DNA from: Flavobacteriales bacterium | GTDB taxonomy: Bacteria > Bacteroidota > Bacteroidia > Flavobacteriales_F > PHOS-HE28 | DNA length: 64,000 nucleotides | Direction of reading: 5' to 3' | NCBI GenBank assembly: GCA_013360395.1 | Contig: JABWBQ010000001.1 | Coordinates: forward strand, 62,001 to 126,000 | In this document: piece after piece, positions 48,055 through 57,963 of the stretch | Position numbering within the stretch: the stretch's first letter is position 1 | How the letters are laid out: every line of letters starts with the position of its first letter | Position numbers and translations under genes: made by a program | The notes under the pieces: generated by a model | Databases searched by the model: none | The model's input: only the letters and a program-made list of their open reading frames with translations | Told to the model about the DNA's origin: nothing

Positions 48055-51000
48055 TCAGGGTGTCCCCTCCCGCCCTTCCGGCCCCTGGGGCCCCTGTGGT
48101 GCGGGCACTTTGGTGGCCTTGCGCCGCAAGCCGAGCATGCCGGTGAAGTTGCGCCAGAACTCGCCCAGCGTGTCGAAGTCCTCCCGGTAGGCCACACCCG
48201 CTCCCTGGGTGGTGGCCGCCTGGTCCGCCTGGTTGAGGTTGCGGTCGTTGCTCTGGCTGTATGCCTTGAGGCGGATCCGGCCGTCGTTCGTCAGCAGGTA
48301 TTCCAGCTGGAAATCGCCCACCAGCGCGTCGCTCTGCCGCCCACTTCCCGAACCGTATTGCACACCCACGTTGGTGCTCAGCACCAGCCGCTCGTCGAAC
48401 AGCTGGGTGCTCACGGCCAGCTCCAGCTCGTCCTGGGTGAGGGCGTCGCCCGGCCGGTAGTTGAGGCCCAGGTCCACGTCGTTGCTCAGGCGGCTCAGCC
48501 AGTTGCTCACCTGGTTGCTGAGCAGTTCGCTGCCCGAGGTGCCCACCACGTTGCCGCGCGAGCCGCTGGGCCCGGAGGCCGCGCCCAGCCGGTCCACCGG
48601 CAGGAACCGGTTGAGAACGATGAGGCTGAACACCTGCCGGTTCATCTCGTCGGGCTCGCTCAGCACGCTGTTCACCTGGGTGCGCACGCCTTCGTCCACC
48701 GAGGGCAGCCGCACATCGAACCCGATGTCGGGGTTGGCCAGCCGGTCCTTCAGGCGCATCACCACCTCCACCGGCACTCGCTTGCCCAGGCCGTCGGCCC
48801 GCTCGGCCGGGATGATGTCCACCAGCGGCGCGCGCAGCTTGTACACCGCGTTCAGGGCGAGCTGCGCGTCCAGCGGATCGCCATACCAGGTGATGTGCCC
48901 GCCGGGGTCCACGTCGAAACGTTTGCTCACCACGTTGCGCAGGGTGAAGAGGTAGGAGCCGTCCACCACCTCCATGTCCCCGCGCATGGACAGGTCGCCC
49001 GTGGGCGTCACGCTCAACTCCAGGTTGCCCCTGCCCCGCCCGCTGAGGATGTCGCCCACGGTGGGGTCGAAGATGAGCTCGAAGAGCGCGTCCGGGGTCA
49101 CGTCCACGTTGAGGTCGAGATGCACGCCGCTCAGGTCCACCGGGGCCTCCATGGAGTCGATGTCGATGTCGCCGGCATGGAAGTGCACGAAGTCGATCGC
49201 GCTGAGGTCCTTGCCTGTGCCCAGCGGCAGGCTGATGGTGGTGCCCGGGGCGGTGCTGCCGTTGAACACGACCTCCAGGTTGTCCTGGTACCCGCTCACC
49301 TGCAGATCGCCCGTGGCGTAGGCCTTGCCGTAGAACAGCTCGTTGTCGTTCACCGTGGTGTTGAGGCAGAGGAAGCGGTCCAGTTCCAGGGTCACGTCGT
49401 AGTCCCACTGGGTGAAGCCCCGATGGTTGATGGTGCCCACGGCCTTGGCCGTCCTTCCTTCCTGGTCCTTCACACGCACCAGGTCGAGCCAGAAACCGTC
49501 CGGTCTGATCCGCACCCGGTCGCTCAGGCTGTAGAAGGTGTTGAGGTAATCGATCCGCAGGCCGGCCTCGTCCAGCACGGCCTCTCCCTCCACACGCGGC
49601 TCGGCCAGGCGGCCGCCCACGCGCACATCGCCCGTGACCCGCCCCTGGATGTCGCTCACGCCTTCGGGCAGGTAGGGCCCGATGAAAGCAAGGTCGAACG
49701 AATCGAGCTCCAGCACCAGGTCGAGCTGCTCGTCGGCGGCCTGCGGGGTGATGCGGCCGCCGAACTCCAGGGCCTTCAAAGCACCGCGCTGCAGGGTGCC
49801 GCTCACGTCCATCTCCCGGCTCTCGTTGCGCCAGGTGGCGGCGAACACGATGTCGCCCACCGGATGCCGGTCCACCATGAGCGAATCGATGCACAGGTAG
49901 CTCAGCAGGTGCGGCTCGCCGAAGGGGTCGAAGACTCGGCCTTCGCCGCTCACCGTTCCGCGGAGCGACGGTCCTGTGTAATAGGGTCGCAGATGGCTGA
50001 GGCGCACCCCTTCCAGGTCGAAGGCCAGGGCGCGCTCCGCATCGGGCGCAAGCCATCCGTCGAGCGCGATGCGCTCGGCCTCGTTGACCACCGTCAGCTG
50101 GCGCACTTCGAGCCCTCCTTGGTGGTAATGCAGCCGGGCGACCGCAGGATTGCTCCAGGTCCCGACACCCAGCTGCACGGCGCTGGGCAGAAGATCCATC
50201 TCCACATCATCGCGGCCGTTGACCATGCCGGCCAGGTGCAGGTCGCCCCGGGTGTCGTGGGTGCCACCGTTCCACATCAGGCGCAGCTCCACTTCGTCCT
50301 GGTAGGCCTTGCCCGAGAGATCGATCCCGTCGAAGAACGTACTGTCCGACAGTTGCTGCCGCTGGCTCCGCATGCTGAAGGCCAGCAGGTCCAGTGTCCG
50401 GTCCACGATCAGCTGCACCGAGTCGCCGCCCACCGACCCGTAGGCGATGCGCGGCAGGTCGGCGCTGAGGGCCAGGTCGAAGGTGCGCGAATCGAAAAGG
50501 CCTTGGAACCGTGCGCCCGGTGCAAGCTCGAGCCCCGGGACCAGCCGCCCCAGGAGGGGTTCGGCCCTTTTGACGTGCACGTTGAACGCGAACCGCTGCT
50601 CTTCCAGGTGGTACTTCACCTGGTCGGACAACGCGGGGAAGATGCTGTACACCACGCTGGTGAGGGCTTCAGGCAGCCGTGTGGGGAGGAAGGTGCCCTG
50701 CACCTGAGCGTCCACCAGGTCGGACCGCAGGGTGAGCAGGGGTTCTCCGTGCAACCGGTCGCTCGCCAGTTCGACATCGCCAAGGTCCAGCACTCCGCGG
50801 TCGTCGCAATAGGTCAGGTCCCCGATCTCCAACCGGCCCTTGAGGCTGTCCGGGGCCAGTTCGCCCTCGGCGCGGATGGATCCGCTCACCTCGCCCAGCT
50901 GGAGCTTGGGCATGATGTTGAGCTCGTGCAGGTCCGCGCGCTCCACCTGGGCGGTGAAATCCACCTTGGGCCAACGCCCCCGCAGGTCGGCCAGCCCGTC

Positions 51001-52503
51001 GAAGCGCAGCTTCACGTTCGGGTCGTCGCAGGTGAGGTGCCCGTTGAACAGGCGGCGTTGCAGGCGGCCGGTGGTGGTGATCCCCGTGAGGGCACGGTCG
51101 TTGAGCGTGATCAGGGGTACCTGGCCCTCCAGGTCGGCCTGCATGGTGGCCAGGTCGCGCCCTTGGGCGTTCACCTTCACGTCGAAGGCGATGGGGCCCA
51201 CCGCGGCATCGCCGGTCAGGGGCCCCAGGTCGAACCCGGTGGTGGCCAGTTTGCCCTGGAAGCGGAACACGTTGCTCACCGTGTCGCGGGCGTAGGTCAG
51301 GTCGGTGGAGAGCCGCCCCACGGCGGTGCTGGCTTCGCCGTAGGCGGTGAAGGCGGAGGCGAAGCCGGTGAAGTTGCCCCGGAACGCCATGGTCCCCAAG
51401 GCGCCCAGTTCGCCGGGCAGCTCGAGCCGCCGTCCCTGGGTGAAGGGGGGCACCGGCACGGTCGCCAGGTCGGCGGCATCGGTGCGCAGGGTGCGGGCGT
51501 CCACCACGATGAAGGTGGCCGCCAGGTCGGGCAGGCCGCTCATCTCCACCGAACCCGCGAAACGGCTGTTGCGCCCATAGCCCAGGTGCAGGTCGCGCGC
51601 CTTGAGCTCGCGCACGGTGCCCTGGGCACGGCCGCGCACATGCACCCGGGCGGCGAGCCCTTCCAACGGTGGGGCGAACCACGCGATGTCGCGCAGGTCC
51701 ACCACGGAGCTGTCCAGGTCGGCGTTCATCTCCACCAGGTCGATGTACGCGTTGTAATCGCGCCATGATCCGGTGCGCATGGCGTAGCTGCCCCGCAGTT
51801 CGCTGAAGGGGGTGCGCAGGACCAGATCGTCCACGCTGATCCCGGTGCCGCTCACCGTGGCCCGTCCCTGCAGGTCGGTGCAGGCCAGCCCGCTCCGCTC
51901 CCGGAAGGCCACATGGTCCAGCACCGCACGGATGCTGTCCTCGATCACCAGCAGTTCATGGCCCGCCACATCGCCCGTCACGTCCACGTGCTCGAAGTCG
52001 ACCCCGAAGGGCTGCACCGGCGCATCGGCGTTGTGGTGCGTGAAGCGCAGGTCGCGGATGTCGAAGGCGTCCGCCTGGATGGTCCACGGCGCGCCGGACG
52101 TGGTGGTATCCCCCGAGGACAGGGCCGCTGTCCATTGGGTGAAGTTGCTCGTGCTGTCCCCCGCGGCCTGCCTCAGGTACCAGCGTGCGCCCTCCACCGT
52201 GACACCCCGCAGATGCACCTGCCGGCGTTCGGTGTTCACGCGCCAGCGGCGCAGGTGCAGGCGCCGGATGGCGAACAGTGTATCGCCGCGCAGGTCGCAC
52301 ACCAGCACGCCGCGCAGCTCGGCCGGACCGGTGAAGGTGAGGTGCACGCGGTCCACCTGAACGCAACTGCCCAGGGCCTCCGACGCATAGGCGCCAAGCT
52401 TCCCGGCCAACCAGGTCTGCACCGAGGACAACCGCAGGGCGAACACCCCGAGCATGCCGGCCAGCACCACGGCCAGCAGCAGCCAGGCCAGGGCGCGCAC
52501 CAC
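48055..52503 (-). CDS. TamB-like translocation and assembly module protein (DUF490)
   Basis: A 1482-residue inner-membrane-anchored periplasmic protein. One N-terminal membrane helix (ALAWLLLAVVLAGMLGVFAL) is followed by long repeats of beta strands expected to form a hydrophobic groove spanning the periplasm. The C-terminal ~400 residues are the DUF490 domain (GRGRGNLELSVTPTGDLSMR; DGSYLFTLRNVVSKRFDVDP; RQVFSLIVLNRFLPVD; LVLSTNVGVQYGSG). TamB-type proteins move phospholipids or assist outer-membrane protein insertion. No ATG exists near the helix; GTG at 52503 (or 52500) is the likely start. Ends with a Pro/Gly/Gln-rich tail (PAPQGPQGPEGREGTP). Confidence 0.9.
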   Translation of the reverse strand: MVRALAWLLLAVVLAGMLGVFALRLSSVQTWLAGKLGAYASEALGSCVQVDRVHLTFTGPAELRGVLVCDLRGDTLFAIRRLHLRRWRVNTERRQVHLRGVTVEGARWYLRQAAGDSTSNFTQWTAALSSGDTTTSGAPWTIQADAFDIRDLRFTHHNADAPVQPFGVDFEHVDVTGDVAGHELLVIEDSIRAVLDHVAFRERSGLACTDLQGRATVSGTGISVDDLVLRTPFSELRGSYAMRTGSWRDYNAYIDLVEMNADLDSSVVDLRDIAWFAPPLEGLAARVHVRGRAQGTVRELKARDLHLGYGRNSRFAGSVEMSGLPDLAATFIVVDARTLRTDAADLATVPVPPFTQGRRLELPGELGALGTMAFRGNFTGFASAFTAYGEASTAVGRLSTDLTYARDTVSNVFRFQGKLATTGFDLGPLTGDAAVGPIAFDVKVNAQGRDLATMQADLEGQVPLITLNDRALTGITTTGRLQRRLFNGHLTCDDPNVKLRFDGLADLRGRWPKVDFTAQVERADLHELNIMPKLQLGEVSGSIRAEGELAPDSLKGRLEIGDLTYCDDRGVLDLGDVELASDRLHGEPLLTLRSDLVDAQVQGTFLPTRLPEALTSVVYSIFPALSDQVKYHLEEQRFAFNVHVKRAEPLLGRLVPGLELAPGARFQGLFDSRTFDLALSADLPRIAYGSVGGDSVQLIVDRTLDLLAFSMRSQRQQLSDSTFFDGIDLSGKAYQDEVELRLMWNGGTHDTRGDLHLAGMVNGRDDVEMDLLPSAVQLGVGTWSNPAVARLHYHQGGLEVRQLTVVNEAERIALDGWLAPDAERALAFDLEGVRLSHLRPYYTGPSLRGTVSGEGRVFDPFGEPHLLSYLCIDSLMVDRHPVGDIVFAATWRNESREMDVSGTLQRGALKALEFGGRITPQAADEQLDLVLELDSFDLAFIGPYLPEGVSDIQGRVTGDVRVGGRLAEPRVEGEAVLDEAGLRIDYLNTFYSLSDRVRIRPDGFWLDLVRVKDQEGRTAKAVGTINHRGFTQWDYDVTLELDRFLCLNTTVNDNELFYGKAYATGDLQVSGYQDNLEVVFNGSTAPGTTISLPLGTGKDLSAIDFVHFHAGDIDIDSMEAPVDLSGVHLDLNVDVTPDALFELIFDPTVGDILSGRGRGNLELSVTPTGDLSMRGDMEVVDGSYLFTLRNVVSKRFDVDPGGHITWYGDPLDAQLALNAVYKLRAPLVDIIPAERADGLGKRVPVEVVMRLKDRLANPDIGFDVRLPSVDEGVRTQVNSVLSEPDEMNRQVFSLIVLNRFLPVDRLGAASGPSGSRGNVVGTSGSELLSNQVSNWLSRLSNDVDLGLNYRPGDALTQDELELAVSTQLFDERLVLSTNVGVQYGSGSGRQSDALVGDFQLEYLLTNDGRIRLKAYSQSNDRNLNQADQAATTQGAGVAYREDFDTLGEFWRNFTGMLGLRRKATKVPAPQGPQGPEGREGTP

Positions 52504-52546
52504 ACGGCCGGACCATTTGAGGATCGGGGAACTGCTCAGGAGCGGG

Positions 52547-52554
52547 TAGTTTTG
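52547..52554 (+). promoter_or_regulatory. Bacteroidota -7 promoter element (TAGTTTTG) of tsaD
   Basis: Perfect TAnnTTTG 27 bases before the tsaD ATG, in the short divergent gap with the TamB-like gene. Confidence 0.55.
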
Positions 52555-52581
52555 GGCACCGCAAGCAGATCGCGGGCCCGG

Positions 52582-53634
52582 ATGGCGAAAATAGCGGAGC
52601 AGGAGCGCGTGGCAGGCCCGGTGCGTATCCTGGGCATCGAGAGCTCATGCGACGAGACCGCGGCCGCCGTGCTGGTGGATGGCCGTGTGCACAGCAATGT
52701 CGTGGCCGGGCAGGACGTGCACCGGGCCTGGGGCGGGGTGGTGCCCGAACTGGCCAGCAGGGCCCATCAGGAGCACATCGTCCCGGTAGTGGACACCGCG
52801 CTGCGCGAGGCCGGCATGCGCCCTTCGGACCTCACGGCCGTGGCCTTCACCCAGGGGCCGGGGCTCATCGGGGCGCTGCACGTGGGCGCGGCTTTCGCCA
52901 AGTCGTACGCCCTGGCGCTCGGCCTGCCCTTGGTGGCCGTGGACCACATGCGCGCCCATGTGCTGGCCCACTTCATCCGCGACGACCAGGAGCGACCGGT
53001 GCCGGCGTTCCCCTTCCTGAACCTCACGGTGAGCGGTGGCCACACGCTGATCGTGCACGTGCGTTCGGCGCTGGACATGGAGGCCATCGGCAGCACCTTG
53101 GACGATGCCGCCGGCGAGGCCTTCGACAAGGGCGCCAAACTCCTGGGCCTGCCCTATCCCGGCGGCCCGCAGGTGGATGCCCTGGCCGCGCAGGGCGATG
53201 CCCGCAGGTTCCGTCTGCCCCGGCCCTCGGTACCTGGCCTGGACATGAGCTTCAGCGGCCTTAAGAGCGCCTTCCGCAACCTGGTGCTGCCCTTGCGCGG
53301 CGCCGACGGTGCGGTTCCGGCGGAGCTCCTGCCGCACCTGTGCGCCACGTTGCAGGGCGCCATCCTCGACCAGCTCTTCACCAAGCTGACACTGGCCGTG
53401 GAGCGCACCGGCATCACGCGCATCGGCATCGCCGGCGGTGTTTCGGCCAACCGGGGCCTGCGGCAACGCCTGGCCGCTGAAGCCGATGCCCGCGGGTGGA
53501 ACGTCCACATCCCGCCGCTCGCGTACTGCACGGACAACGCGGCCATGGTGGCCATGGCCGGCGACCTCTTGCTGCGCGCCGGGCACATCGCCGGGCCGGA
53601 CACCGCACCCCGCGCGCGCATCCCGCAGGCTTGA
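52582..53634 (+). CDS. tsaD: tRNA N6-threonylcarbamoyladenosine transferase TsaD
   Basis: A 350-residue ASKHA-fold metalloenzyme that transfers the threonylcarbamoyl group to A37 of ANN-reading tRNAs, working with TsaB, TsaE and TsaC. Signatures: ILGIESSCDETAAAVLVDGR at the N-terminus, the metal-binding VDHMRAHVLAHF (HxxxH), LNLTVSGGHTLIVHV, the GEAFDKGAKLLGLPYPGGP block and GIAGGVSANRGLRQRL. The C-terminal PPLAYCTDNAAMVAMAG carries the conserved Asp. Length is typical. Essential in most bacteria. Divergent from the TamB-like gene. Confidence 0.96.
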   Translation: MAKIAEQERVAGPVRILGIESSCDETAAAVLVDGRVHSNVVAGQDVHRAWGGVVPELASRAHQEHIVPVVDTALREAGMRPSDLTAVAFTQGPGLIGALHVGAAFAKSYALALGLPLVAVDHMRAHVLAHFIRDDQERPVPAFPFLNLTVSGGHTLIVHVRSALDMEAIGSTLDDAAGEAFDKGAKLLGLPYPGGPQVDALAAQGDARRFRLPRPSVPGLDMSFSGLKSAFRNLVLPLRGADGAVPAELLPHLCATLQGAILDQLFTKLTLAVERTGITRIGIAGGVSANRGLRQRLAAEADARGWNVHIPPLAYCTDNAAMVAMAGDLLLRAGHIAGPDTAPRARIPQA

Positions 53635-53653
53635 GCCCCATGGGGCAAGCCCG

Positions 53654-53661
53654 TACCTTCG
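53654..53661 (+). promoter_or_regulatory. Variant -7 promoter element (TACCTTCG)
   Basis: Located 6 bases before the ATG of the TPR protein gene. Confidence 0.4.
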
Positions 53662-53667
53662 CCACCC

Positions 53668-54612
53668 ATGGCGCGCGCATCGATCCTTCCCCTGGTCGTG
53701 GCCCTGCTGGCCGGGCCGACCGGCCAGGCCCAGACGGTGGAGCAGCTGCTGGCCGAGGGTGACAGCCTGCTGGGGCAGGAGCGTTTCGCCAAGGCCGTGG
53801 ACCTGTACACCCGGGCGGTCAACGAGCGGCCATCGGCCGCCACGTACACGGCCCGGGCCCGGGCGTGGTACGCCATGGACCGTACAGACCGTTTCCTGCA
53901 GGATGTGGAACAGGCCCTGCGGGCGGACAGCACCTTCCCGGAGGCGAACTACCAGCGGAGCTTGTACGCCTTGCGCGGCGAGGACCATCGCGGGGCCGAA
54001 CGGTACAGCGACCGCGGCCTGCGCCATGGTGCTGTGGGCAGGCTGCGGGCCCAACTGCTGCTCGTGCACGGCGAAGCCCTGGCCGAGCTGCGCAGGCCCG
54101 AGCAGGCCATCGCCGATCTGCGCGACGGGCTGGCGCAGATCCCCGACGACCTGGACGCCAACCGCACCCTGGCACGCATGCTGGATGAAACAGGCGACCA
54201 CGAGGGTGCCCTGGTGGTGCTGGAGCGCCTGTGCACGCTGGAACCCAGCAACCCGGGCCACTGGACCAACCGCGGTTTCGAACTCTCGCGGCTCGGGCGG
54301 TGGACCGATGCGCTGGCGATGTTCGAGAACGCGCTGGACATCGACCGGGACGAGCCCGTGGCCCTGAGCAACCGGGCTTATGCCCTGTTGCACCTGGACC
54401 GCAACGATGAGGCCTGGAAGGATGTGGAGCGCAGCCTGCGTTACTATCCGGCCAATGCCTTCGCACTGCGCACACGCGCGTTGCTCCGCCTGCGCAAGGG
54501 CGACCTGGAGAAGGCCTGCGCCGACCTTTCGCTGGCGCGGATCCTGGGTGGCGTCAACGATGTGGACGCGCTGATCCAGGAGCACTGCGCCACGGTGCCC
54601 GGCCGCCGCTGA
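53668..54612 (+). CDS. Exported tetratricopeptide repeat protein
   Basis: A 314-residue protein with a signal peptide (MARASILPLVVALLAGPTGQ, cleavage near AQ22) followed by about seven TPR-type helical pairs, for example LLAEGDSLLGQERFAKAVDL, RRPEQAIADLRDGLAQIPDD, GDHEGALVVLERLCTLEPSN, GRWTDALAMFENALDIDRDE and LDRNDEAWKDVERSLRYYPA. TPR proteins are scaffolds; a periplasmic partner is unknown. A TACCTTCG box lies 6 bases upstream. It converges with the choice-of-anchor B gene with no gap. Confidence 0.88.
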   Translation: MARASILPLVVALLAGPTGQAQTVEQLLAEGDSLLGQERFAKAVDLYTRAVNERPSAATYTARARAWYAMDRTDRFLQDVEQALRADSTFPEANYQRSLYALRGEDHRGAERYSDRGLRHGAVGRLRAQLLLVHGEALAELRRPEQAIADLRDGLAQIPDDLDANRTLARMLDETGDHEGALVVLERLCTLEPSNPGHWTNRGFELSRLGRWTDALAMFENALDIDRDEPVALSNRAYALLHLDRNDEAWKDVERSLRYYPANAFALRTRALLRLRKGDLEKACADLSLARILGGVNDVDALIQEHCATVPGRR

Positions 54613-57000
54613 TCACTGCAGCATCAAGGTCGCCGTGGTCGCCCGGCCGTCCGCCGTACGTACCGTGACCGCATAAGCACCCGGTGCCCACGGGGCCGCC
54701 ACCACGACGTGCCCGCCGCTGGCACGCTGGGCATGCACCATGCGGCCTTGTGCATCGCGGACCTCCACGGCCTCCAAGAGCGATCCAGGCACCCGCACCT
54801 CGAACCGGTCCGCGGCGGGGTTCGGCCACAGTTCGAAACGACCCTGACCCTGCTCGGCGACCGCATCGAAGGAGGTCTCCAGTACCTCGAACACATCCAC
54901 GGCGGCCTCCACAAGGTGGCCGGGCTGGTCGTCGGCCGTGCGGAACAGCACCTGCATGGTGGTCGACGGGGCGAGGTGGTCGGCGATGGACCATTGGGCG
55001 GACTGCCAGCTGCCCATGCCGGGGCTGGTCGCGGTGATGGTCTCCACCACCACGGTGTCCGTGCCGTCGGTGAGCAGCACCACGAGCTCATCGTTCGCCC
55101 CGCCGTTGCCGCCCCCGTTGAAGAACCACCGGTCATAACGCACGCCCGGCACGTTGAAGCCCGTGGCGTCGAACACCGGCGAGGTCAGCAGGACCATGCC
55201 GTCGTCCACATCATCCTCGCCGGCCTGTCCACCCGCGTTCCCGGTGACCATCGCCAGGCCGAGGCAGTCGCCGACAGCATCATCCCCAGGGGCGCACGGT
55301 GCACCGAGGTAGGTGGTGCCCACGGGGACCCCGCGCTCCCAGAGCCCGCTCGCCGCGTTGCCTGTGGCGGTCCAGCCCAGGTCCACGGCAAAGTCGTCCG
55401 CGTAGCCGGGGTCGAGCGTGATGGTCACGGCGGGTGTGTTGCCGTCGATGGCCTGCGGTGCCAGGCAGGCGGTGTGCCATCCCCAGCGCCCCGCCGTGAT
55501 GGCGTAGTCGTCGGCGAAAAGGGCGGCCACGGTGAACTGGCCGTTGGCGTCGGCCACGGTCTGCGCATCGGCCATGGTCCCGTCCAACAGCACGACGGCA
55601 CCGGGCACCGGGTCATTGGTGCCCGCCTCCACCACCTGGCCCGTGAAGGCGAAGGGCACCATGGGTTGCAACGGGATGTCCAGGAAGGTGACCTGCCCGG
55701 TGGTCAGCACCACGGCCGTCACCGTGTCCGGGAAATAGCCCGGGGCGCTCACCGCCACGTCGTAGGTGCCGGGCGACAGGGTGCCCAGGGCGTACTGCCC
55801 GTCGAAGGTGGTGGTGTCCGCGGTCGATGCACCCAGCAGGATCACGGAGGCGAGGTTCACCGGCGCGGTGGTGATGGCATCGGTCACCGTGCCCTCGAGC
55901 CAGCAGGCGTGCGTGTAGGTGGGCGCCAGGATGAACAGGCCCTCTTCGATGTCGGAGATGATCAGCCGGCCCGACGGCAGGAAGGGGTACACGCCCCAGG
56001 CCCCGTTGAAGCCACCGCCGCTGAGCGGCGAGGTGTCGTAACTGCCGGTCTCCACCAGGTTCCACGGCCGGGTGGCATCGTAGATGGCCACCCCGTAGGT
56101 GTAGTAGCTGGTCACCACGAAATCGTTCAGCCAGTAGGTGTTGTGCGGAATGGTGTTGCTGCCCGGATCGCTCTGCAACTTCTCCACGAACTGAATGTCC
56201 GCCGGGTCGCTCACGTCATAGACCCCCACGAAAGCGGCCTCCCGCTCGTCGGTGGTGAAGAGGTATTGCCCGCTGTCGTCCAGCCAGGTGTTGTGCGAGA
56301 AGTTGTTCGGGGTGGTCTGTGTGCCCAGCAGCACCGGGTTGGCCGGATCGCTGACGTCCACGATACTGAAAAAGCCGTCGTTGATGTGGGCGGCGTAGAG
56401 GGTGTCGCCCCGCGCATAGCTGTCGTGGCAGTACCAGTTGTCGAACTCCCCCACTTCCACGGGCGCCATGGGGTCCTGCGTGAGGTCGTACATGATGACG
56501 CCGCCGTTGCCCCGGTTGGCACCATGGAGGTACAGGCGCCCGTTCTCGTCGATGAACAGCGAGTGGGAGGTGTCCCAGTTGTTCCCTTGGAAGAGCGTCA
56601 CCGGCAGGTTGGTGCTCTGCGGCAGCGGGCTGAGGTCCACGATCAGCAGGCCGGCGGTGGCCTCGGTGGTCACGTAGGCGTGATCGCCCCACGTCTTGAT
56701 CTCCCGCCAGATGCTGTTGGGGCCGGGGGTGAAGAAGACCTCCACGGGGTTGGCCGGGTCGGTGATGTCCACCACGGACAGGCCGCCCGAGTTGGGCACG
56801 TTGTCGTCACCGTTCACCCCCACCAGGGCGTACTCGTTGCCGAACTCATCGGTGTAGCCCCACAGGTTGCTGAGGTGGCTGTTGCGCGCGGCCTGGTAGT
56901 CGTAGTGGCCCAGCAGGCTGATGTTCACCTGGGCGTGGAAGGCGCCGGCGCACAGGGCCATCGTCATGGTCGCGAACGTGCGGTGGAGGGGCTTGATCAT
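54613..57000 (-). CDS. Choice-of-anchor B/LVIVD-repeat protein with T9SS type A sorting domain
   Basis: A 795-residue secreted protein. Signal peptide: MIKPLHRTFATMTMALCAGA to about HAQ. Residues ~28-400 are LVIVD-type propeller repeats with the choice-of-anchor B pattern (LWGYTDEFGNEYALVGVNGD; GLSVVDITDPANPVEVFF; SIWREIKTWGDHAYVTTEAT; FSIVDVSDPANPVLLGTQ). Two carboxypeptidase-regulatory-like domains (~405-570; LEGTVTDAITTAPVNLASVI; FTGQVVEAGTNDPVPGAVVL) follow, then a jelly-roll-like region (~580-710). The last ~80 residues are a type A T9SS sorting domain (FELWPNPAADRFEVRVPGSL; VEVRDAQGRMVHA; WAPGAYAVTVRTADGR). It should end on the cell surface or outside. Specific role unknown. Confidence 0.9.
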   Translation of the reverse strand: MIKPLHRTFATMTMALCAGAFHAQVNISLLGHYDYQAARNSHLSNLWGYTDEFGNEYALVGVNGDDNVPNSGGLSVVDITDPANPVEVFFTPGPNSIWREIKTWGDHAYVTTEATAGLLIVDLSPLPQSTNLPVTLFQGNNWDTSHSLFIDENGRLYLHGANRGNGGVIMYDLTQDPMAPVEVGEFDNWYCHDSYARGDTLYAAHINDGFFSIVDVSDPANPVLLGTQTTPNNFSHNTWLDDSGQYLFTTDEREAAFVGVYDVSDPADIQFVEKLQSDPGSNTIPHNTYWLNDFVVTSYYTYGVAIYDATRPWNLVETGSYDTSPLSGGGFNGAWGVYPFLPSGRLIISDIEEGLFILAPTYTHACWLEGTVTDAITTAPVNLASVILLGASTADTTTFDGQYALGTLSPGTYDVAVSAPGYFPDTVTAVVLTTGQVTFLDIPLQPMVPFAFTGQVVEAGTNDPVPGAVVLLDGTMADAQTVADANGQFTVAALFADDYAITAGRWGWHTACLAPQAIDGNTPAVTITLDPGYADDFAVDLGWTATGNAASGLWERGVPVGTTYLGAPCAPGDDAVGDCLGLAMVTGNAGGQAGEDDVDDGMVLLTSPVFDATGFNVPGVRYDRWFFNGGGNGGANDELVVLLTDGTDTVVVETITATSPGMGSWQSAQWSIADHLAPSTTMQVLFRTADDQPGHLVEAAVDVFEVLETSFDAVAEQGQGRFELWPNPAADRFEVRVPGSLLEAVEVRDAQGRMVHAQRASGGHVVVAAPWAPGAYAVTVRTADGRATTATLMLQ

Positions 57001-57156
57001 GCGGGCAATGTAGGGGTTCGATGCGATCGGGTGCGCTCCCGGCCACCGATGGCCCACCGCGATCGCCGGACCCGGGAGCCGCTGCGACGGAAATGACGGG
57101 GTGCCGTGCAACACTGCGACCGCCAGCGGCTAAATTGCCACCCTGATCCGGAGACC

Positions 57157-57948
57157 ATGCGCGACCTGCTGTGCCCCGTGGACATGACCGAGCTGGCGGG
57201 GACCGCCCTGGCCCATGCCGTGCGCCTGGCCCGTGCTTCGACCGCCAGCGTCACCCTGCTGCATGTGCGCGACAAGCACGAGCGCGAAGGCCCCGTGGGC
57301 GATCAGGTGCAGGCCGAGATGGAGGCGCTCGTGAAGCGCCAGGGCGATGGCGCCCCCGTGCGGACGCTGTACCGCGACGGCAACTTCATGAAGGAGATCG
57401 CCGCCGAGGCCGCCACCGGCCACGCCATGATGGTGGCCGGCACCCACGGGCCGCGCGGCCTGCGCCAGAACCTGTTGGGCGCCGACATCCTCAAGCTGGT
57501 ACGCCACGTGCGCCTGCCCAGCTGGGTGATGCAGGTGCACAGCGCCGCACGCCGCGTGGAACGGCTGGTGGTGCCCGTCTCGGGCCACGAACGCATCGAC
57601 GGCCTACTGGACGCCATCACCGGGCTGGCCAGGCTCGATGACACCGAGGTCCATGTGTACCAGGTGATGCGGCCCAACGAGGGGGCGTCCGAGCGCCTTC
57701 AGGCCAACAAGCAACGCATGCTCCGCCACCTGGTCCAGACCGGCATCCGCACCGTGGAAGTGAACGAACCGAGCACCGTGTTCTCCGTGGGCTTCGCTGA
57801 GCAGACCCTCCGCTACGCCGAACGGGTGGACGCCCATGGCCTGGCCTTCATCGTCGATGCCTCCGACGAATACCGCTACATCGCGGACGCCGAGAAGGAA
57901 AGGCTGATCGCCAACAAGTACGACATCCCGGTGCTCTGCGCCCACTGA
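57157..57948 (+). CDS. Universal stress protein family (tandem UspA-like domains)
   Basis: A 263-residue cytosolic protein. The first UspA domain (1-~130) begins MRDLLCPVDMTELAGTALAH and has a nucleotide-loop-like GTHGPRGLRQNLLGADILKL near its end. The second half (~145-263) repeats the fold in a degenerate way (RLVVPVSGHERIDGLLDAIT; a final IANKYDIPVLCAH strand). Such tandem proteins are common in Bacteroidota and respond to stress or energy shortage; partners are unknown. The start at 57157 removes an upstream in-frame stretch without similarity. Confidence 0.85.
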   Translation: MRDLLCPVDMTELAGTALAHAVRLARASTASVTLLHVRDKHEREGPVGDQVQAEMEALVKRQGDGAPVRTLYRDGNFMKEIAAEAATGHAMMVAGTHGPRGLRQNLLGADILKLVRHVRLPSWVMQVHSAARRVERLVVPVSGHERIDGLLDAITGLARLDDTEVHVYQVMRPNEGASERLQANKQRMLRHLVQTGIRTVEVNEPSTVFSVGFAEQTLRYAERVDAHGLAFIVDASDEYRYIADAEKERLIANKYDIPVLCAH

Positions 57949-57963
57949 CCGGCCGGGCGGGGC

